Position numbers and translations under genes: made by a program. The notes under the pieces are model-generated. The model did no database searches, was not told the origin of the DNA, and worked only from the letters and a program-made list of their open reading frames with translations. Shown piece after piece: positions 17,482-25,469 of a stretch of DNA of 64,000 bases. Origin of the DNA: Deltaproteobacteria bacterium (GTDB taxonomy: Bacteria > Desulfobacterota_D > UBA1144 > Nemesobacterales > JAJCZQ01). The number at the start of each line of letters is the position of its first letter. The stretch's first letter is position 1. Where the stretch lies: contig JAJCZQ010000026.1 in NCBI GenBank assembly GCA_029262335.1, positions 53,995 to 117,994 of the forward strand. Reading direction: 5' to 3'.

Positions 17482-17880
17482 CTAATCTGTAGTGTGAGAA
17501 TCTATTACATTTAATTTTTTGTGAGAAATTGGCTCTCTCAAAAGTGTTTTTAATCTGTCCAGTACTTCATCCCTGGCTTCAGTACTGTGCCATTCGTGGA
17601 CAGTATTTCCCTTTTTAAAAAAAGAGACTGCTATTACTTCGTTATTTTCTTTGTCTTCCAGAAAATATGTGATCCTGTCCTGCCCCGATTCTTCCATTGC
17701 TTTACCAAAACCTTCTGCATGAATTATTTTGGCTTTTTCAAACTCACCTGGTTTATATTTTGCGCTGTATATTGCTACCTCATCACCATCTTCAGGCAGA
17801 CAGTCATAATCATTACACCCAAGTATTCCCGCGGAAATAAATAAAATAAAAATAAAGAATAAACCGGAATTAATTTTCAT
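17482..17880 (-). CDS. Putative lipoprotein with ABM-like alpha/beta domain
   Basis: A protein of 132 residues whose N-terminus has a hydrophobic stretch ending in a lipobox (ILGC, Cys22). After lipid attachment it would be a small periplasmic domain. The pattern YKPGEFEKAK...YFLEDKENNEVIAVSFF...DEVLDRLKTLL resembles dimeric alpha/beta-barrel domains of the antibiotic-biosynthesis-monooxygenase type. The cysteines right after the lipobox (NDYDC) are unusual. Catalysis is not implied; many such domains only bind ligands. It is monocistronic. Confidence 0.6.
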   Translation of the reverse strand: MKINSGLFFIFILFISAGILGCNDYDCLPEDGDEVAIYSAKYKPGEFEKAKIIHAEGFGKAMEESGQDRITYFLEDKENNEVIAVSFFKKGNTVHEWHSTEARDEVLDRLKTLLREPISHKKLNVIDSHTTD

Positions 17881-17952
17881 TTATAAGTCCTCCTTTTCAT
17901 TTTTTAATATAATATCAGTATAATTGTCTGAAAAAAATTCCATTGTTCATAA

Positions 17953-19281
17953 ATGTTAGAAAAACTATTCCATCTAAAACAGTCCGGCACTGATATCAAA
18001 ACCGAATCTATTGCCGGGATTACAACATTTCTCACACTCTCTTATATTATCTTTGTACAGCCGGCAGTTCTTGGCGCCGCGGGTATGGACCAGGGTTCGG
18101 TTTTTGTAGCCACATGTGTATCTGCGGCAATTGGATGTCTGCTAATGGCATTCCTGGCAAATTATCCGATCGCATTAGCACCGGCGATGGGCCATAACTT
18201 CTACTTTTCTTATATTGTTGTATTAACACTCGGATATACGTGGCAAGTTGCCCTTGGTGCAGTGTTTGTTGCAGGGGTTCTTTTTATCCTGCTTTCCGCA
18301 GTAGGCCTGCGGGAAGCACTGGTAAACAACATCCCCGGGTGTATGAATAACGGTATTCCCGTAGGTATCGGACTTCTTATTGCCCTGGTTGGCCTTGAAT
18401 GGTCTGGGATTGTTATAAATCACCCCGTAACTTATGTCACACTTGGTGATCTAACATCAACTCCTACTGCACTCTCATTATTCGGTCTGATGGTGATCTC
18501 ATGCTTAATTGCACTAAGGTTCAGGGGAGCAATACTTGCCGGCTTTATTCTTACAACAATACTTGGACTGTATTTTGGTATCGTTGAATACAAGGGGATA
18601 TTCAGCACGCCCCCATCTCTTGACCCTACCCTGTTTAAACTCGAAATCCCTAATATCTTCGCATATCCAAACCTTATAACTGTAATTATCATCTTCTTTT
18701 TTCTCGACCTGTTTGATTCTATAGGAACATTGATCGGCGTTACCCAGCAGGCAGGTATCATGAAAGACGACAAACTTCCAAAAGCAAAGGAATGCCTGCT
18801 CTCTGATGCTGTTGCCACAAGTGCGGGAGCAGCACTCGGGACTTCATCTGTTACAGCATATATTGAAAGTGCCGCCGGAATATCAGTAGGTGGAAAAACG
18901 GGTTTAACTGCTGTAGTAGTTGCACTCTTAATGATTCTGGCACTATTTTTCAGCCCTCTTGTTGAAATGGTCGGATCGGGTTATAAGATAAGCGACCAGG
19001 TCACTCTTTACCCGGTAATAGCCCCTGCCCTTATAATTGTAGGTGCTTTTATGTTTAAGAGCATTACAAGGATTGACTGGAACGATTACACTGAAGCAAT
19101 CCCGGCATTCCTGACAATTATCATGATGCCGCTTTCATTCAGCATTACTGAAGGCATCTCATTTGGATTGATTTCATATGTTTTTTTAAAACTAATCACG
19201 GGAAAAGGAAAAACAGTCCACTGGCTAATCTACACCTTTGCCCTGCTTTTTATTTTGAGATATATCTTTATTTCAAATTAA
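17953..19281 (+). CDS. AzgA/PbuG-type purine permease (NCS2 family)
   Basis: An inner-membrane proton symporter that imports adenine, guanine or hypoxanthine. The 442 residues form about 12-14 helices. The start ESIAGITTFLTLSYIIFVQPAVLGAAGM and the block DLFDSIGTLIGVTQQAG are diagnostic for the AzgA branch. The usual APGMGLNAYF sequence is here APAMGHNFYFSY, a variation in the substrate region. Its stop overlaps the convergent yoeB gene by 4 bp. No purine riboswitch is visible upstream. Confidence 0.9.
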   Translation: MLEKLFHLKQSGTDIKTESIAGITTFLTLSYIIFVQPAVLGAAGMDQGSVFVATCVSAAIGCLLMAFLANYPIALAPAMGHNFYFSYIVVLTLGYTWQVALGAVFVAGVLFILLSAVGLREALVNNIPGCMNNGIPVGIGLLIALVGLEWSGIVINHPVTYVTLGDLTSTPTALSLFGLMVISCLIALRFRGAILAGFILTTILGLYFGIVEYKGIFSTPPSLDPTLFKLEIPNIFAYPNLITVIIIFFFLDLFDSIGTLIGVTQQAGIMKDDKLPKAKECLLSDAVATSAGAALGTSSVTAYIESAAGISVGGKTGLTAVVVALLMILALFFSPLVEMVGSGYKISDQVTLYPVIAPALIIVGAFMFKSITRIDWNDYTEAIPAFLTIIMMPLSFSITEGISFGLISYVFLKLITGKGKTVHWLIYTFALLFILRYIFISN

Positions 19282-19556
19282 TAGTGGTACCTAAGCTGGG
19301 CAATGAATAAGATATCACCTTCAACCTTATAAACTATTCTATGTTCCTGGGTAATTCTTCTCGACCAGTATCCTTTTAATGCATGCTTTAATGGTTCCGG
19401 TTTTCCTAACCCGGTAAAAGGATTGCGCATAATATCTTTGATTAACTCATTGATTCTTTTTAAATTTTTAATATCATGAGATAACCAGTATTGATAATCT
19501 TCCCATGCATTCTCATCAAAAAGAATTCTGGAAAGTTTTATTTTAGTTTTACTCAA
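19278..19556 (-). CDS. yoeB: YoeB-type mRNA interferase toxin
   Basis: A ribosome-dependent RNase toxin. The 92 residues show the family pattern: W-x-D-Y at 18-21, GKPEPLK around Glu54, YWSRRI with Arg66/67, EHRIVYKV and the conserved C-terminal RYHY ending, with His91 as the likely catalytic histidine. The core catalytic set (Glu, Arg, His) is present, so it should be active. It overlaps the yefM stop by 4 bp (ATGA type), and its 3' end overlaps the permease gene by 4 bp. Confidence 0.95.
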   Translation of the reverse strand: MSKTKIKLSRILFDENAWEDYQYWLSHDIKNLKRINELIKDIMRNPFTGLGKPEPLKHALKGYWSRRITQEHRIVYKVEGDILFIAQLRYHY

Positions 19557-19807
19557 GGCTCAATCAGTTCTTTTTCCTTACCTTTACCTGATTCCAGTCT
19601 GTTTATTGACTCAAGTAGTCTCTTCATGTTCTTCGGGCTTCTAAGCAAATAAGCAGTTTCTTCAAGTGAATCGTATTCTTCCTGCGACATCATAACCACT
19701 GATTTACCATTTTTTCTAGTAATAGTAATAGAGGTTTTATCATTGCTGATATTATCCATTGTCTCTGCTAAATTTTGCCTTGCATAGCTGTATGTTATAG
19801 CTTTCAT
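19553..19807 (-). CDS. yefM: YefM/Phd-type antitoxin
   Basis: Antitoxin and autorepressor of 84 residues. It begins [18 protein letters not shown] and continues through [24 protein letters not shown], the usual YefM DNA-binding N-terminal fold. The C-terminal tail ([15 protein letters not shown]) should wrap the toxin. It is the first gene of the pair, directly downstream of its operator. Confidence 0.95.
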   Translation of the reverse strand: MKAITYSYARQNLAETMDNISNDKTSITITRKNGKSVVMMSQEEYDSLEETAYLLRSPKNMKRLLESINRLESGKGKEKELIEP

Positions 19808-19825
19808 TGTACAATATACTGTACA
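19808..19825. promoter_or_regulatory. YefM-YoeB operator: two TGTACA motifs
   Basis: TGTACA at 19808-19813 and again at 19820-19825 give a 12-bp centre-to-centre distance. The E. coli yefM-yoeB operator has the same TGTACA cores at 12 bp spacing. The first motif abuts the yefM start codon, so repression would block both transcription and probably translation initiation. Confidence 0.85.
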
Positions 19826-20366
19826 ACTATTAGATTAATTGTCAAAGTTGAAAATGTGTCTATCCCCTTTTATCCCACGAAACAACTTTTTTACATTAAA
19901 CTTTTTATATATTCCATAGCTTCTAATAAATAAAACCCTTTGGGTTTAGCGGGGGATAGAAGAACATATATGCTATAAATTAGGAATAAAGAAGTAAAAG
20001 AATATACAAAATATTTTAAAAATTTTTGAAAATGATAATTCTTATTTCTTTTGCTTCATAAAAATTGTAAAAATTTGCAATTAAGATCCAAATACAAAAT
20101 GTGGCAACAAAATAACCTTTAATAATAAACATAAGCAGACTAAGAAGTCCGAAAAGGATAAAAATAATAAATAAGTAGTTTTAGATACTCTAAATTCTTT
20201 TAGTTTATTCATTTTTTTCATTTCTTAAGATTAAAAATTACATGAGGGCTGAACGGGACGTTACCCTTCGTACATTTTTCTATAATAATATTCAATTATA
20301 TGTTCATTAAGATCTATTTTTCAAATTAAGTTACTACAGATTTAATATTGACTATATAATTACTCC
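19826..20366. other. 540-bp AT-rich gap upstream of the TA module
   Basis: No intact gene is supported here. It contains a dyad AAACCCTTTGGGTTT near 19934 followed by GCGGGGGATAG, and a possible broken small membrane gene on the minus strand (listed separately). Confidence 0.4.
20016..20221 (-). pseudogene. Possible frameshifted small two-helix membrane protein gene
   Basis: An ATG at 20221 opens MKKMNKLKEFRVSKTTYL in one frame. A different frame continues with a convincing hydrophobic run (ILFGLLSLLMFIIKGYFV, then ATFCIWILIANFYNFYEAK) to a stop at 20016. Together they would make a protein of about 68 residues with two membrane helices and a basic start. The break is near 20168. In sequence this AT-rich, hydrophobic runs can also arise by chance, so support is weak. 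Confidence 0.25.
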
Positions 20367-20828
20367 ATGGGTGATGGGCTATTAATTCTAAACACAGTTG
20401 TATCTTTTATTACTTTGGCACTGGTCATTGCTTTACTGTATTTACAGATTAGGCCATTAAAGAAAAAAGAAAAAGAGGAGAAAGCACAGCTTTATAATGA
20501 AGAGGTACTGCCTTCTTTTAATTTCTTTAACGGCAAGATACACAGCAACGGACTTGTTTCAATAAAACTCCAGAACAACGGTGCAAAGATTAAAGAATTA
20601 AGTTTAAATTCTGAAAATGAAAATATAGAGTTCAGGTGCGGGTCGGACAAACTGGAAACTCGGGATGAAACATCTCTTAGCATAGTGCCCAGGAAGTTCA
20701 ATTTTTCTGAAAACTATTTCGAGGAAAATGATGTACTCTTCAATATTAAATACATTTCCCTGCTAAACGATCAGATGGAAGAAAAATTCAAAATGGAAAA
20801 CATCAACTCCATAGTAAAAATCAGCTAA
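20367..20828 (+). CDS. Hypothetical single-pass membrane protein
   Basis: A protein of 153 residues. Residues about 6-27 form a membrane helix followed by a charged stretch (RPLKKKEKEEK), then a predicted beta-rich domain outside the helix, FNGKIHSNGLVSIKLQNNGAKIKEL. No known domain is recognised. It stands alone between the TA region and the convergent sigma factor gene. A ribosome-binding site is not obvious, so the exact start is uncertain. Confidence 0.5.
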   Translation: MGDGLLILNTVVSFITLALVIALLYLQIRPLKKKEKEEKAQLYNEEVLPSFNFFNGKIHSNGLVSIKLQNNGAKIKELSLNSENENIEFRCGSDKLETRDETSLSIVPRKFNFSENYFEENDVLFNIKYISLLNDQMEEKFKMENINSIVKIS

Positions 20829-20862
20829 AAAAAAGGGCCAGATCCTTTTGAGACCTGGCCCC
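20827..20862 (-). terminator. Terminator of the sigma factor gene
   Basis: On the minus strand GGGGCCAG and CTGGCCC form a GC-rich stem and are followed by eight T residues. It lies about 55 bp after the sigma factor stop and overlaps the stop region of the convergent hypothetical gene. Confidence 0.85.
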
Positions 20863-20888
20863 TAAACACTAGTGCAATATTAATTATA

Positions 20889-20900
20889 TTAAGTGCATTA
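20889..20900 (-). repeat. Left arm of a 12-bp inverted repeat flanking the sigma gene
   Basis: TTAAGTGCATTA here is matched by its exact reverse complement at 22130-22141 on the other side of the sigma factor gene. Confidence 0.4.
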
Positions 20901-20916
20901 ACTTTATTTATTTATA

Positions 20917-22071
20917 TTAACAAGCTTCCATAAGGCTCTTTAAAGCCGGTGCATATTTAGATTTTCTAAGCCTTGTAAGGGCTTTCTTTTCGATCTGCCT
21001 TATTCTCTCACGGGTAAGCTGAAACTTTTTACCAATTTCATCAAGAGTAAAACAGTCATCGTATCCAATACCAAACCTCATCTGAATTACTTCCCTCTCC
21101 CTGCTCTCAAGCTTATGAAGGGCCTGGAGTAAATTATCAGGAAGTGAAAAACCCGCGATGATATCATCAGCTGAATTTTTATTATCAGCTATATAATCAA
21201 GGTAGGTAGTGTTTTCACCGTCCCATACAGGGGAATCAAGTGTAAGTGTTTTCTTTTCTGCTTCGAGTATCCTGCTGACACTCTTTGCGGAAATATTACC
21301 CAGCTTTGCAATATCTGCAGCATCGGGTTCAACACCTGTCTGTTCGTAGAGTTTTGTCCTGGCTTCCCTGACCTTACCGGCCTGCTCAAGGATATAGGCA
21401 GGGACCTTTACAGTCCTTGTCTGATTAAAAATTCCCCTTGTCATAGCCTGGTTGATCCACCAGCATGCATATGTGGAAAATCTGAACCCCTTGGTGTGGT
21501 CAAATTTTTCCACGGCTTTAATAAGACCAATGTTTCCTTCCTGGATCAGATCCATAAAAGGAACCCCACGGCCAAGATACCTTTTGGCCATGCTTGCAAC
21601 TAATCTCAGGTTTGATTTAACAAACCTGTTTCTTATGGCCTGCTCCTTGTTGTAGTAGACCTCTAAGAGTTTTGTATAGTAAACCAGTTTCTTATGTTTG
21701 TTTTTTGGTAGGACTAAATTATTACTATCTAATATATTATTAAGTGTTTTTATTAATATTGCATTGTTATGCCTTATACGTTTCTTTAAAATTATCTCTA
21801 TAATTTCTTTAATATTCGCTATTTTCTTCTCGCAGTTACAAATCCCCGCGGAAACGGATAGCTCCTCTTTAGGTGTTAACAATGTCTCATGAGCTACTTC
21901 CTTGAAGTAGTCATTGATAAGTCTTAAATCAGGATTTTCAAAACCTTTATTATCCTTTTTTTCGCTTTTACTGCTTGTGTTACCTCCTTTTGGTGTAGTT
22001 TTTACTTCACTATGATTGTCATCCTTTACGGATTCATCATAAAATTCCTCCATATCGAGATATTTAACCAT
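20917..22071 (-). CDS. Sigma-70 family sigma factor, RpoD/RpoS-like (no region 1.1)
   Basis: A 384-residue sigma factor. A charged low-complexity N-terminus (about 50 residues) is followed by region 1.2 (DLRLINDYFKEVAHETLLT). Region 2 is near-canonical: NLRLVASMAKRY, DLIQEGNIGLIKAVEKFD, FRFSTYACWWINQAMTR. Regions 3 and 4 follow, with the final helix-turn-helix TLDEIGKKFQLTRERIRQIEKKAL recognising -35. It has an unusual insertion of about 50 residues between regions 1.2 and 2.1, rich in Asn, Lys and Ile. Size and missing region 1.1 suggest a group 2 (RpoS-type) factor. AAGGAG precedes the ATG. It is monocistronic with its own terminator. Confidence 0.9.
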   Translation of the reverse strand: MVKYLDMEEFYDESVKDDNHSEVKTTPKGGNTSSKSEKKDNKGFENPDLRLINDYFKEVAHETLLTPKEELSVSAGICNCEKKIANIKEIIEIILKKRIRHNNAILIKTLNNILDSNNLVLPKNKHKKLVYYTKLLEVYYNKEQAIRNRFVKSNLRLVASMAKRYLGRGVPFMDLIQEGNIGLIKAVEKFDHTKGFRFSTYACWWINQAMTRGIFNQTRTVKVPAYILEQAGKVREARTKLYEQTGVEPDAADIAKLGNISAKSVSRILEAEKKTLTLDSPVWDGENTTYLDYIADNKNSADDIIAGFSLPDNLLQALHKLESREREVIQMRFGIGYDDCFTLDEIGKKFQLTRERIRQIEKKALTRLRKSKYAPALKSLMEAC

Positions 22072-22129
22072 GTAGTACTCCTTATAAAAAATAAATTAAA
22101 CATAAACATAAGAAAAATATAATATTAAG

Positions 22130-22141
22130 TAATGCACTTAA
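22130..22141 (+). repeat. Right arm of a 12-bp inverted repeat flanking the sigma gene
   Basis: TAATGCACTTAA is the reverse complement of the motif at 20889-20900. It lies 58 bp upstream of the sigma factor start codon and could be a regulator site. Confidence 0.4.
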
Positions 22142-22216
22142 TTTATTAAACTAATAGAAAAAAAGAATGTTTCAAGCATTTTTTTCTATTTTGTTAAAAT
22201 TTATAATTATTTTTGT

Positions 22217-22963
22217 TTACTGAATAAACTCTTTTTCCGCCTCACCCAGGCAGTTTTGCCTTATTTCTTCCCATTTCTGGCCAAATATTCTTATTTTTTT
22301 TTCTGCTTCAGAAAATTCTTTTTGTTCTACAAAATTAATAAAATCCCTGATCTCAACTACACTTTTTTCATTACTAAGAGTAAGAAGGTGTATATAAGTA
22401 CATATGTCCCCGTAGTTGAGAATGATAAAACCCCCGTTTTTAAATGAATCCATCCAGACACTGAGATTGTCCACACCTTCTCTCAGGTAGTTCAGGTAGC
22501 CTGAAATCTCTGCGGCACTGTTTTCACCAATAGATCCTGAAATAATTTTATTAGTATTAATTGCCCTCTGGACACAGTCCTCAAGTACAGCATCGTAACT
22601 TATGGTATTAAATCCCCAGTGCGTATAGAAGTTTTTTCTCTCGGATTCGTCAAAAAGAACGAACCACTCAGGGGGTATGGAATTTTCAAAGGAAAAAACA
22701 TTGGTTGAATCTTTAAGGGGGGCTACAAAATAGTCTTCGCCTTTTTTAAGAAAAAAGCAGTCCTGGATATTTTCGTCATCCATCCCCAGGTGTTCTGAAA
22801 GGGCAGTACGGTAGTTTTCATACTCATTACCAAACCATACTCCAAATGGAGAAGTTGGTCCTCCCCAGTACTTCTCATAGAAAGCTGAATATTCCTTCCA
22901 GTATTCCCCGTTCTCACCAAAAGAAATCAAAGGCTCGTATACTACTAAAGTACTTGTAGCCAT
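22217..22963 (-). CDS. Hypothetical soluble protein
   Basis: A protein of 248 residues rich in aromatic residues and acidic in composition, with no signal peptide or membrane helix. Segments such as FYEKYWGGPTSPFGVWFG and PPEWFVLFDESERKNFY look structured, but I recognise no family. It is upstream of the sigma factor on the same strand, with about 145 bp between them. It faces away from the MerR-like gene, and the 80-bp gap between the two could hold divergent promoters. Confidence 0.55.
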   Translation of the reverse strand: MATSTLVVYEPLISFGENGEYWKEYSAFYEKYWGGPTSPFGVWFGNEYENYRTALSEHLGMDDENIQDCFFLKKGEDYFVAPLKDSTNVFSFENSIPPEWFVLFDESERKNFYTHWGFNTISYDAVLEDCVQRAINTNKIISGSIGENSAAEISGYLNYLREGVDNLSVWMDSFKNGGFIILNYGDICTYIHLLTLSNEKSVVEIRDFINFVEQKEFSEAEKKIRIFGQKWEEIRQNCLGEAEKEFIQ

Positions 22964-23044
22964 ACTCTAATTATTAAAGCAAATTGACAAAGAAATCAAT
23001 CAATAAATTGAAATATTTTTTTAAGAAGCGTAATATTTCCTTAT

Positions 23045-23752
23045 ATGGAAGACCTCACATTAGAAGAATTAATTCAGGAAGCAAAAAAAAGGGAGATCCA
23101 CCTCGGTGAAGATCCTGTAAAAACTGTAAAGACCTGCACAAAACTTGGGCTCATACCAAAACCCAAGCGAAGGAAAGCCAAGTCAGGCAAAAAAGCGACT
23201 GCCCTTTATTATCCGCCCAGGACTCTTGATAAGCTCGCATACGTAAAAGCTCTGAAATCCGAAGGGCACAGCCTGAGTGAAATAAGAGACAGCTTTGCCC
23301 TAATGTATGTACAGAATGCACTACAGGACCTTCTTGCAGATGCAGAGGACGACAAAATCAAACAACTTGCCGAGATATTATCTGGAAGTGAAAAAGAACT
23401 CGAATCAATAGTAGAAGCCCCACTCGTGTACCTGATTGAGGGCATGTCGAACAAAGAAGCAAAGAAACTGCTTACACTTTTTTGCGGCGTTGGATTCTAC
23501 GCAATGCTCGATGCACAAAAAGAACTTGAAAAATTTAATTTCAACGAAGCACGCAAGGAACTGTTCAAAGCAATATTTTATAACTCAATAGCGGTACTCA
23601 GGCTGGCAAGGACAAGCGGTGACAAGGAACTCGAGAAAACAGCCCTCGAAGTATATGAGAACGCAGTACTTAAACCCCTAAACAAGGCAAGTGCCATAGT
23701 CAGGAAACAGTTTATAAGTACTCTTGAAAGTTACGTGGAAGAGAAGAAATAG
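23045..23752 (+). CDS. MerR-like helix-turn-helix regulator
   Basis: A protein of 235 residues. The N-terminal 90 residues fit a MerR-type winged helix: TVKTCTKLGLIPKPKRRK, YYPPRTLDKLAYVKALKSEGHSLSEIRD. This is the usual pattern of first helix, wing with a tyrosine and proline, and leucine-rich second helix. The C-terminal half is helical and has no recognised effector domain (no cysteine metal site). It ends 2 bp from the convergent ACP gene. Its target is unknown; nearby operons are candidates. Confidence 0.7.
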   Translation: MEDLTLEELIQEAKKREIHLGEDPVKTVKTCTKLGLIPKPKRRKAKSGKKATALYYPPRTLDKLAYVKALKSEGHSLSEIRDSFALMYVQNALQDLLADAEDDKIKQLAEILSGSEKELESIVEAPLVYLIEGMSNKEAKKLLTLFCGVGFYAMLDAQKELEKFNFNEARKELFKAIFYNSIAVLRLARTSGDKELEKTALEVYENAVLKPLNKASAIVRKQFISTLESYVEEKK

Positions 23753-23754
23753 GG

Positions 23755-24000
23755 CTAAAGCCTGCTTACAATATATTGCGTTACGGAATTGATGTCCTGT
23801 AAAATATCCGGGGTAATTTCCGATTCATCAATCTCAACTTTGAACTCCTTCTCAAGAGCCACTACAAATTCGAGGCTGGATACAGAATCCACACCAAGTC
23901 CAAAATCAATCAGGTAGGTCGTATCACCAACTTCCCCTGTTATTTCAAACTTGTCATTTATTAAAATTCTTATTCTCTTCTTTATATCTTCTTCATTCAT
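23755..24000 (-). CDS. Acyl (peptidyl) carrier protein
   Basis: A protein of 81 residues of the ACP fold. Ser39 in GVDSVSSLEFV is the 4'-phosphopantetheine attachment site; the following helix II pattern matches. It is the third gene of argC-AMP ligase-ACP, 4 bp after the ligase stop. It is not part of a fatty-acid synthesis cluster, so it is more likely a dedicated carrier for the product of the adjacent ligase. Confidence 0.88.
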   Translation of the reverse strand: MNEEDIKKRIRILINDKFEITGEVGDTTYLIDFGLGVDSVSSLEFVVALEKEFKVEIDESEITPDILQDINSVTQYIVSRL

Positions 24001-24004
24001 AACA

Positions 24005-25468
24005 TCAGTTTAATTTATCACGGAGAATTTTACCTGTGGGGCTTTTTGGTATTTCATCGACAAACTTTATGGAAGTCGGGATTTTTATATCTGAAATTTT
24101 ATCCCTGCAGAATTTTACAATATCAGAAGCATTCAAATTTTTGTCTGAGACAATGAAAGCTGCCACATATTCTGCCCCGCTGCTGTCTTTTCTCCCCACT
24201 ACAGCAACTTCCATGACATCCTCATTTAACAAAATTATATTTTCAACTTCTCCCGGGTCCACCTTCTGACCGCTAATATTAATAAACAGTTTTTTTCTGC
24301 CTGTAATATAAATATATCCTTTCTCATCAATTCTGCCGATGTCCCCGGTGTAATAATATCCCTTCCTAAATGCCAATACGGATTCCTCAGGAAGGTTTTC
24401 GTACCTGTCTGTCATAGATGGGCTTTTCACAATTATTTCACCCTGCTGGCCCTGTTCGAGACTGTTGTTATCTTCGTCTACAATCCTTACCTCGACATTA
24501 TTTACGGACTTTCCAACTGATTCAAGCCTGTGATGAATATCATCAGCAAGGTTAATGGAAATTACTCCTGTTTCAGAAGAGCCGTAAAGCTGCATTGGAT
24601 ATATGCCGAAATTATTATAAAAACCGGCCGAAATATTTTTATTAAGAGCAGCACCTGCAGAAATCACGTGCTTTAGAAAGCTAAAATCCCGGCCCTTTGC
24701 CGGACCGTATCCGGACAGGATATCAAGCATAAACGGTACTGCCGGAAAAATTGAAATCCTGTTTTCCAAAATACAGTCAACAACATTTCTCCTGTTAAAA
24801 TCTTCGATCATATAAACCGCGGCACCAATCTTCAGGGCGCTTATAAGGTTGCCAAAAGCATATGTATGAGAGATGGGAATCACAAACAGGATCCTGTCAC
24901 TGCTGTCCCATCCTACAGTAGAGGTATGGTTCTCAGCCAGTGCAAGCAGTTTTGCATGGCTCCTCGCAACACATTTTGGCACACCTGTTGACCCGGTCGA
25001 AAAAAGATAAATTGCTTTATCATCTTCCGTTATATCGCACGCTAATTCGTATGTACTTTCATCACTGTTATCAATTTTCCAGTCGGCATTCTCACCTTTT
25101 ACTACAACAGTTTTAATATCCCGGGTTATTTGCCTTACAGGTTCAAGGAGGTCCCCGGAAGTTAGTACAAACCCGGCACCGGAGCTTGAAATGTACTGCT
25201 CCAGTTCAGATGTTTTATACTTTGCATTTACCGGGACACAGATTGCACCGATATTTGCTATCGCAAAAAAACCTATAACAAATTCGGCAGAGTTTGGAAG
25301 GTAAAGGCAGACCCTGTCTCCCTTTTTTATTCCCTCATTCGAAAGATAACAGGACAACGAATCAACCAGCCGGCAAAGTTCTGCATATGTAGCTTTATAC
25401 TCCCCTTCTACAATTGCAGTCCGGTCCTCTTTACTCTTAAAATTTTCCCGAAGTATGCTGTTTATCAT
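24005..25468 (-). CDS. AMP-dependent acyl ligase (ANL superfamily)
   Basis: This enzyme activates a carboxylate with ATP and transfers it to a thiol, here probably the adjacent ACP. The 487 residues contain the P-loop STGSTGVPK, the Y-G-S-S-E-T substrate motif (LYGSSETG), the hinge block YTGDIGRIDEKGYIYITGRKK and the C-terminal catalytic lysine motif PTGKI. I take ATG 25468 as the start because argC ends with TGA at 25470, giving a tight TGATATG junction; a further ATG at 25519 lies inside argC and looks unrelated. Substrate is not predictable. Confidence 0.88.
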   Translation of the reverse strand: MINSILRENFKSKEDRTAIVEGEYKATYAELCRLVDSLSCYLSNEGIKKGDRVCLYLPNSAEFVIGFFAIANIGAICVPVNAKYKTSELEQYISSSGAGFVLTSGDLLEPVRQITRDIKTVVVKGENADWKIDNSDESTYELACDITEDDKAIYLFSTGSTGVPKCVARSHAKLLALAENHTSTVGWDSSDRILFVIPISHTYAFGNLISALKIGAAVYMIEDFNRRNVVDCILENRISIFPAVPFMLDILSGYGPAKGRDFSFLKHVISAGAALNKNISAGFYNNFGIYPMQLYGSSETGVISINLADDIHHRLESVGKSVNNVEVRIVDEDNNSLEQGQQGEIIVKSPSMTDRYENLPEESVLAFRKGYYYTGDIGRIDEKGYIYITGRKKLFINISGQKVDPGEVENIILLNEDVMEVAVVGRKDSSGAEYVAAFIVSDKNLNASDIVKFCRDKISDIKIPTSIKFVDEIPKSPTGKILRDKLN

Positions 25469-25469
25469 A

